Positions 57,047 to 64,000 of a stretch of DNA of 64,000 bases are shown here, in pieces; the stretch's first letter is position 1; the number at the start of each line of letters is the position of its first letter. The notes beneath the pieces were generated by a model. That model was not told where the DNA came from and ran no database searches. It was given only the letters and a program-made list of their open reading frames with translations. The DNA lies in assembly GCF_932294415.1 (NCBI RefSeq), contig NC_065544.1:35148310-35212309 (forward strand), in the 5' to 3' direction. Origin of the DNA: Quercus robur. Its lineage: Eukaryota; Streptophyta; Magnoliopsida; Fagales; Fagaceae. Position numbers and translations under genes: made by a program.

Positions 57047-57060
<14 letters not shown>
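56815..57060 (-). pseudogene. LINE RNase H remnant
   Basis: On the minus strand AEVEVVSWVLRLGERLELNL is followed, after a shift, by LESDSKVLVDAL-like sequence. That is the part of a plant LINE RNase H holding the catalytic Glu and Asp. It is probably the upstream piece of the same element as the tandem 3' ends at 56105-56570, which lie further along the minus strand. Frameshifted and non-functional. Confidence 0.6.

Positions 57061-57080
<20 letters not shown>
57046..57080. repeat. (GA)n microsatellite
   Basis: About 15 GA units at the edge of the LINE remnant. Confidence 0.9.
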
Positions 57081-57082
<2 letters not shown>

Positions 57083-57853
57083 GTTTGCTCTTTTGGAACA
57101 AGAGAATACCAACTCTTCTCTCTAGTTTCTAGCAACAACTGAAATTGCAAAACACTCAACATTGCATGTATCACATCATTATTTAGATTTTTTTTTTTTT
57201 TTTTTTGAAGGACATTACTTGGATGATTAAGCCAGAAAAACTCAAAATTGAAACTACGTGCTTCAATAAAAAGTTTGAGCCATGATTATGTGTAGTCAAC
57301 AAAGTTAACATAATGAAGAAACATTAGAAAATTTGAATATAAAGTCAAGCAAGACCTTAGATAGTCTTGTATTGTCTAATAATTTATTATACTACTATTT
57401 ACTACAGGAATAGCAAAAGATTGGTTTCATAAAAAAGAAGAAAGAAGAAACAAAAAAACAAAATTAAACGCGTTAAATAGTTGTATAATTTATTATACTA
57501 CTATTTACAAAACTTTTGATAATACGTGTTGTTTTTGTTTATAAACTACAAGTGGGAAAAACTTTTTAATAAACTCTGTTATTTGCAGAGGAGAAAAAAT
57601 AGAAGGTGTGGCCCACTAGAGTAGGGAATTATTTACTGTTGTTGCACGCATATAAAGAGCGTGAAGTGAACTGATTGTGCTCTTAAATTGAAATCATGCT
57701 CATCGCTTCGTAACAGCATATGCGATATGTGAATGAATAAAGTGAAAGACTGTGACGTGAAACGCGCATTGTTCTACCGTGTCATTGGATGATTGGGTAA
57801 TGTTCACAACATTGCACAACCTTCCTAAAGTATATCATTAATTTGAAAAATAA
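57081..57853. other. Intergenic DNA, no gene seen
   Basis: AT-rich; poly-T at about 57188. A phrase AATTTATTATACTACTATTTAC occurs at about 57379 and 57486, about 107 bp apart. No gene. Confidence 0.4.
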
Positions 57854-58466
57854 AGGTATGTTTGGTTGAAGAATAGAAAAGTGAAAGGATAGAAAATGAT
57901 GAGAGGATAAAAAAGTAAGAAAATAAAAAAGATTTTAATTTCAATCATTTTTATTTGATTGAAAGTGAAAAGGTGAATAGGTAGAAAAAGTGAGTTTGTA
58001 TAAATTTACTCATACACCTTTCTTAAAAAATAATGTCTAATTAAAAAAAAAAGTGACAAACAATCAAAAAAAAAAAAAAAAAGCAATCACCTAAAAAAAT
58101 CATGCCTAGTTAAATAACAAAAAAGAAAAAGAAAAGAAAAGAAGAGAGACAACGGTCCAGGAAAGAAAAGAAAAAAAGAGGCGAAGTGCCACCCCCAACC
58201 CAGGAAACCAGAAGAAAAAAAAAAAAAAAAAAAAAAAAAAGAAGGACATGGGTATTTTTGTCCATTAAGCGATCGTATTTTTTCCCTTCAGTTTTCTCTC
58301 CATTTTGAAATAAAACCTTTTGGTGAGCTTAGGGAGAAAACATCCAGACCCCACTATTTATTTTTCTTCCTCCCTATCAAATTAAACATACTCAAAAAAG
58401 TTTTCCTTCCCATTTTCTTTCCAAAATTTTTCATTCACTATATTCTACCTCCAAACAAACACACCC
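57854..58466. mobile_element. Tourist-like MITE, TSD TAA (family of 4034-4786)
   Basis: The left end AGGTATGTTTGGTTGAAG and reversed right end GGGTGTGTTTGTTTGGAGG are flanked by TAA (57851-57853 and 58467-58469). Arms with GTGAAAGGATAGAAAATGAT and inverted TTTTCTTTCC words match the copy at 4034. The centre has poly-A tracts (58060-58082, 58217-58240). Confidence 0.8.
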
Positions 58467-58529
58467 TAAGGGAATTTTGGATTCAGTACAATTTTTTTTT
58501 TTTTAATAATGGAATATTCCTGTAAGGTT

Positions 58530-58790
58530 TGGTATTATTAGAGATATATTAGCCCAATATAATGGGTACAAAGCCACTCTTACTTGTACTAATAGCTTAG
58601 GGTTTAGTCGTCTATATATAGATATGCTATAGTTCATTGTAATACAAGTTATTGTACAACACTCTTATATACAATAAAGATGTAGTCCTTAAAAGTTTTA
58701 TCCGTGGATGTAGGCTGAATCACGTAACTCTCGTGTTTTCGATGTTTCTATTCTATACTTTCTCTTTTGCATCCACTCTAGCATATACAA
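58530..58790 (+). repeat. Copia-like LTR fragment
   Basis: GAGATATATTAGCCCAATAT, a CTATATATAGATATGC TATA region, an ACAATAAAGATG polyadenylation-like signal, then GTGGATGTAGGCTGAATCAC and a CATATACAACA end. This layout (short LTR with U3, TATA, AATAAA, and a conserved GTGGA-GTAGGC phrase) is that of small plant Copia LTRs. A target duplication was not found. Confidence 0.5.
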
Positions 58791-59508
58791 CATGATATAA
58801 CATATCGCATTGCTAATATATTTTACAAGTTTTATGGTTGAATTTTTACTATTTATTAAAAAAAATCTACTAGAAAATAATAATGTTAAATGGTTTAGCC
58901 TTGTACTTAATATTCATAAAATTGTTCTGGCCGCATTTAAACTGAATAAAACCGACTGTAAAATGTGATCCCCACATTGCCAGCCGTGGTAGAGTGGCAT
59001 AAATCGGCAATTGCAGTGTGGTTCATGGTGAAAACTAACCAAACTGCACTGCATTGCACGATGATTAATCTATTAAGGTGTGCTGCGATTAAGAGTTTAA
59101 GAAAATTGTACAGCATCACATCTTGTACGCTATAAAACCCTACTTATAGCTCAAGTTTCCAAGCACATCATTTAGGTATTTAATTACCCATTTTCATTGT
59201 AATTATTGAATTATTAAAAATAAAAAATAAATTGTCATAAAATAATACTGTAATTTTTATTTTTAAACTTTCCTTTCTCATACTTGTATTCGATCCCAAC
59301 ACTCCCCCACTATCTGACCTCTAAAGGTAATTTTGTGCAGAATTACAAAATTGACTAAGGATACACCAATGGACCAGTTTGTGTAACAGTTCACCAGATT
59401 ATCAATTTGATTGGCCAAGCCAAATTTAATAAATTATTGTTACACATTTATCCAATGAAAATGAGAGGCTTGATAGAGAACAAGAACCATCCTTTTATTA
59501 TGAGTTAT
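58791..59508. other. Intergenic DNA, no gene seen
   Basis: AT-rich; a GC-richer piece at 58930-59130 has no coding sense. No repeat ends recognised. Confidence 0.4.
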
Positions 59509-59676
59509 GAGAAATGCTATGTTCACAATATCTTCACAATAAATCCTATATGACAGGTTGTTACGGGTTATTATTGATGGGGTAGAAAAGTAATTTCAGT
59601 GGTAAGTTCAAATTAGAACTAATAACAATTAACCACCTATGATTTTTTGTGAAAATATTGTGGATGTGACATCTCT
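59509..59676. mobile_element. Palindromic MITE (family of 23831-24010)
   Basis: The left arm GAGAAATGCTATGTTCACAA then TATCTTCAC, and reversed right arm GAGATGTCACATCCACAATA then TTTTCAC. The middle has AAAAGTAATTTCAGTGGTAA as in the other copy (AAAAGTAATTTAAGTTGTGG). More decayed, without a clean target duplication. Confidence 0.7.
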
Positions 59677-61077
59677 CTTTAAATTATTTTTACCATATCT
59701 CAAAAAAAAAAAAAAAAAAAAAAAAAAACTCAAACTCAAAATTCTATTACAACCCTACTAACCCCTTTCTCACTATTTACCTATATTTTTATATTAAAAA
59801 TTAAATAATAAAAAACCCTCAAACTTCTCATATTGAAAATATTTAGTTCAAATATTTTCACCATCTTCTCAGGAAAAAAAAAAAAAAAAACACGAAGAGA
59901 CAACCATTGAGCAAATATCAATTTGAGCAAGCTTTGTTTTTCTACATTAAAGATTTCTACGTTTGTGCCAAGACTTAGCTTAGGACCCCACTGCTCGTGA
60001 AATTTGTTTTGGTATTGGTATTGGTATCTACTTGTTTCTCAAGTTAATAACTATTTTCAGTTATTTGGATAAAATGATTTTTGTATATAAATTTGGATTT
60101 GATTGATTACAATTCAAATACTTTGTTTCGATAGTTTTAAAAGAGAAAAGTTTTGTATTTGACTAAATCAACCATAGATTTTAAACCTTTAAAATCATTG
60201 AATTAGAAATAATATCTAAAATTAATAGATTTGAAATCAAGGCAATTCAATTCTATTGATTTAAAATCCAAATCCAAATCTAAATTCAAGTTCCCAAACT
60301 CAACCCTAGAGAATTTGGGTGCTTGTTTTCCAATTATCTAATCCCTTTTTAATGAATTTCATTCAATGAATTAAACTAATACATCTTACATCACCAAATC
60401 TCCATGCTAAGATTTATATTATGTCTTTGTATATGTTGGCATCTTATGTTATGGATTCCTATAAATTTATGTTTTGGTTTATGATAACCTGAATTGAGAG
60501 TCTCATCATCCATGCAAAAGAAATATCTTAAACCCCAAATTGTTGACATCCACCCAAGCACCATTTACTTTTTAGTGTTCTTACATGATCAAACTCATCT
60601 AAGAGGTGGGCCATTGGAATTACAAATTTACAACTATAAATCATAATTGATTTAGTGGGCCATATTTACTGTTTACAAAAGCCAAGCGCAGTAGACAAAA
60701 TTGTTGTTCCTTATAGACAAAGGCATACTCAATTCCTTGTCAATCTTAGTCTAACCTTAGTTTATTCTATTCATTTAAAAAAAAAAAAAATAGTTTACTC
60801 TGAAAAAGGCTAAAACAATGTTTTGTATCAGGAAGTAATCTGACAAATCATGCAATGCCAAGTTGTAACAAGCAGAATTTAATATGAACAGGTGCAAGGC
60901 TGTCACATAATTTAAAAATTATTACAAGTACTAATTTTATGATGAAGCCAAGCCCACATTTTTTTAATCACACTTAATAGATATAGATGAAGGAAAATGC
61001 TTTCTGGAAATGAGTATGATGCTCCAACTTTACTGTACAATGAGATGGAATCAATGGAAAAGATTCACTGGTATTTT
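59677..61077. other. Intergenic DNA, no gene seen
   Basis: Long A runs at about 59701-59728 and 59874-59890. The stretch 60035-60310, with GGATTTGATTG / CAATTCAA words in both orientations, may be an old MITE. No gene. Confidence 0.4.
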
Positions 61078-61450
61078 GGCAAATTATAACTTACCCATCT
61101 ATGATTTTGCCGAAATTTAAGTTACCTGTCTGTGGTTTGAAATTTGACAATTTATCTATCTGAAGTTAGTATAGTTAGATTTCTTTAACCCACCTCTGTT
61201 AAAAACATGGCTAAATATGTGATTTTGCTTCACTTTTATGTTTCTCTCATCTAAAAACATAAAAATACAAGATCATATAAAATCAAAAAGAATCCAACGA
61301 AACACTTACATCATGGGATTTTAAACCACAAATAGGCAACTTAAATTTTTCGATCAAACTTTAGGCGGGTAAAATGTCAAATTTTAAATCACAGATAAGC
61401 AACTTAAGTTTCAACCAAACCGCGGGTTAATAAGTTGTAATTTGAACTTA
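61078..61450. mobile_element. Long-TIR non-autonomous element
   Basis: The left arm (about 90 bp) has AAATTATAACTTACCCATCT, AATTTAAGTTACCTGTCTGT and GGTTTGAAATTTGAC. The reversed right arm has CAAATTACAACTTATTAACC, AACTTAAGTTGCTTATCTGT and GATTTAAAATTTGAC. The long TIRs suggest a Mutator-like MITE, though no 9-bp duplication was confirmed. A one-armed relative is at 3050-3180. Confidence 0.7.
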
Positions 61451-64000
61451 TTATTATTACATACATAGAATGCCTTCTATAGAGGGCAAAACTAGTGGCC
61501 TGACCCAATTCGAATAAGACTAGGCTAGGATGGAGGCCCTATACAACTAATTTATAGAGGTGGTTGGTCAAGGTCAGCTCTTTAAGCTCTCAACTTGCCT
61601 ATAGATTTCCTACTCCAAGTGAAAGCAGAATCAAATAAAGTCTCTTTTAAACCTAGTACAAAGTATAGACATTGAAATATGTTCATGTGGTACCTCTGGG
61701 TATATATCTTTGTTTGTCTTGCACAAAATATTATACACCTAAAAAAAACTATACATAAATGCTCTAATATACCTCTCTATCAGTCTAGCTATCTATTTAT
61801 GATGATTTTATTTCTATTTATAATTAAACTATAAACACCCAGATAGACAAACACTGAAAATTTTATATTATTCAATGGGCTGTCTGTTTTGTTGCCAATA
61901 CTATATTTTCTCATATCTGCCTTAAATTTTTTTCTAAAAAAAAAAAAAAAAAAATGTAGCCACACTTTCATTTGGATTGTTGCCTTGCCAATATTTTTTC
62001 TTTCATAAATTGTTTTTATACTGCTAAGTGATATAATTGATAACTTAAAAGATTAATCTTCTGTCACACTTTCAGACTTCATGTGATTTGTTGCCCACTG
62101 TGTTCAACTGCTAACTTAAAAATTGATTTCGATTTGTTGCTACCATGTTTCTTTTTTCTGACCAGAACAGGAAACATCCAAGTTCTAATGTGTTTCTTAT
62201 TGCCCTAGCATAATAATTTATAAAATCAGAAGATATAAAAAGCTATTATACTATAGCATGGCCTATTGGGTCCCAAACCATGATACCTTCTTTTGTCTCA
62301 CCAACAAACTTCTTCTTTACGCTCCAAGGCACGTGTATAGTACTAATCTAGCAAAAGAGATTCATAAATAAATAGTTTATATAGTGAGAGATCAGAAGAA
62401 TAGTGCACCTTCATGGAAAAGCTTGGTCATCATCCTTGACAGTGAGCCTAACTTCGCAAACTTTTTTCTTAAATAAGAGTAAGTCTAGTATCACAAAAAT
62501 TTTCACAATTTGTTCATGTAATGAGTTGTAAGTGGTGGAATTGTGGACCCATGTGTACCCAAAATATTTTTTCCAACTTTCACCATTCATCACGTTAGCG
62601 AGAGCGAGTTGTGACAAAAGTTATAAAAATGATTGTAGCAGTAAACTTTTTGAGAAGTCTATTGCTACATTAAAAAAAAAGAGAGTGGGAGATTGTGACC
62701 TTTTTTCTCAAGTTGGGGCTGTCAAATCTGTGATGACAAGAGACTAAAGAAGCATGACCACTATAATTAGGTTCTAAAGTCATTTTAGACATTAGATTGG
62801 GAACCTTTTAATTCTTTTCCCCCCACTTCGGGTTACAACTGTATATGTTCCTGCTTCTTTTATGTTTTCATTGGCTATTTTCATCTATGATTCGTCAACT
62901 TTATAATGTGAATGGTCTTGGTGAGCCAATGTGGCTCTGTTTGGGCAAAGGTTGAGGGAGGCTCATGACTTGTATGTCTGTGATGCAGATTGCAGAAGTG
63001 TCTGTGTCAGAGTACTGCTAGAATGAATGAGCCACTGACTTAAAGAAGCTCGAATGAATGGCTATTAAATCCATGATTCCTCAAATCATGTAAGCTTAAT
63101 TTTTTAAATTTAGGCCAAAAGTTTCATAGTTTAATTGGTATTTTATGGAGTTTCTAAAATCTAAAGAAGATGTCGAGTGTTTTTTTATTTATTTTAATAA
63201 GATGTCAAGTGTTTAAATTTTTATATCTCTAAGTTTCTAACTATAAAAATTATACTAAAAAAAGAAAAAAAAACTGATATTCAATATGCATTTAGATAGA
63301 CTCATTTCATTTGTTTGCAATGAAGGAAAAAAAAAAACCATTATACCTTGAATAAATATATACTTTATTACTAGGACTCAATCTTTTAGAAAACAAAACC
63401 GAACTTGGTAAGACAAGTGTATTAATTGTTAAAAGTGTCAGTCAGGCAACTCTTCTAACCCTCGTTTTGGTGAACAAAAATTGTGATGTTGATTACAATT
63501 GGTAAGTTTGTAACAGAAGGAGAAAGAAAAGTTTCTTGAATTTTCATGAATGTTCGAAGAAATTAATAAAGTTTGGAAGGCTTGATGGAAACATGAAATA
63601 TAATGAAAACTGTTTTTGGCATAAAAATATTTGATGATTTAAAGATTTTTACTTGCATTTTCCTCAAAACTGATTTGGTATATCTCAGTGTAATGACTCA
63701 ACATTGCACATTTGAAGGTATGTAAGCTAAAAATTAGTATTTCTACAATCAGGTAAAGCTTCCATCTAGTGTATTGGAATATTGGATGGGACACGATATT
63801 GACATATGATCATTTTTTATATATGTCATGTCTTTGTCACTTTATTGTTCTAAAGCATTAAATAGAAGCCAAACCCTTGATTGGGATTTGAAAGCATGAT
63901 TTACAATTTTTTTTTTTAATTTTGTTTAATTCAAGAAAAAAAAAAACAGTTTATATTTTTAATCTAAAAGGTATTTTTCAAACTTATTTTAGTATAGTTT
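61451..64000. other. Intergenic DNA to the right edge, no gene seen
   Basis: AT-rich; repeats related to the 49365 element at about 62487-62660 (TCACAATTTGTTC, GCGAGTTGTGACAAAAGTTA). Poly-A/T tracts near 61937, 63327, 63910. Short frames have no similarity. No exon was recognised. Confidence 0.4.

Noticed and set aside
1-64000. CRISPR arrays, operons, bacterial defence systems
   Set aside because: Plant nuclear DNA; regular repeats seen are microsatellites, MITEs or tandem units without spacer structure.

Overview
The window is nuclear DNA of a flowering plant. It is AT-rich, the genes have introns with GT/AG borders, the 5' UTRs carry CT/GA tracts, and transposable elements fill most of the space. 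The repeat types (Tourist-like MITEs, a plant Helitron with an RPA gene, L1 LINEs with RNase H) and the host genes fit a eudicot; a woody Fagales/Fagaceae genome is my guess, from the look of the repeats only.

Host genes: I can support only three. (1) A partial SWIB-domain protein gene on the minus strand at the left edge (exon 1, 1880-1584; the rest lies off the left end). (2) A lysine-rich classical arabinogalactan protein gene on the plus strand (exons 13018-13611 and 15376-15462, 226 aa); its 1.76-kb intron separates the Pro-rich body from the GPI-anchor signal. (3) A three-exon DUF620-family gene on the minus strand (53283-51060, 485 aa). Each has a TATA-like box at a sensible distance.

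Mobile DNA: the largest object is a decayed Helitron of about 24 kb. I place it at 17724 (A|TCTAATAC...) to 41724 (near-palindromic hairpin, 7 nt, CTAG|T). It encodes an inactivated Rep/helicase (Helitron N domain, HUH motif, PIF1-type helicase) followed by a broken RPA1-like gene in pieces. It has been hit repeatedly. A solo LTR (18702-19825, TSD GCTAC) holds a Tourist MITE. A 2.3-kb hAT element (23227-25536, 8-bp TSD) sits just downstream of the HUH motif and itself holds two MITEs. A nearly complete L1 LINE (~32540-38360) is inactivated by point stops and one frameshift. A second hAT-like element (~40037-41102) contains three tandem repeats.

Elsewhere: a second solo LTR (43999-44505, TSD GTATC), Tourist-like MITEs with TTA/TAA target duplications (4034, 54619, 57854), a 9-bp-TSD Mutator-like MITE (53913), a long-TIR foldback with repeated CTCGAG palindromes (54176), and tandemly duplicated LINE 3' ends (56105-56570). 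Three MITEs are stacked upstream of the DUF620 gene and one palindromic MITE lies in the promoter region of the AGP gene.

I found no tRNA, rRNA, CRISPR array or organelle insertion, and no coherent new biological system. The most informative parts are the nested Helitron and the layered MITE insertions at the host promoters.
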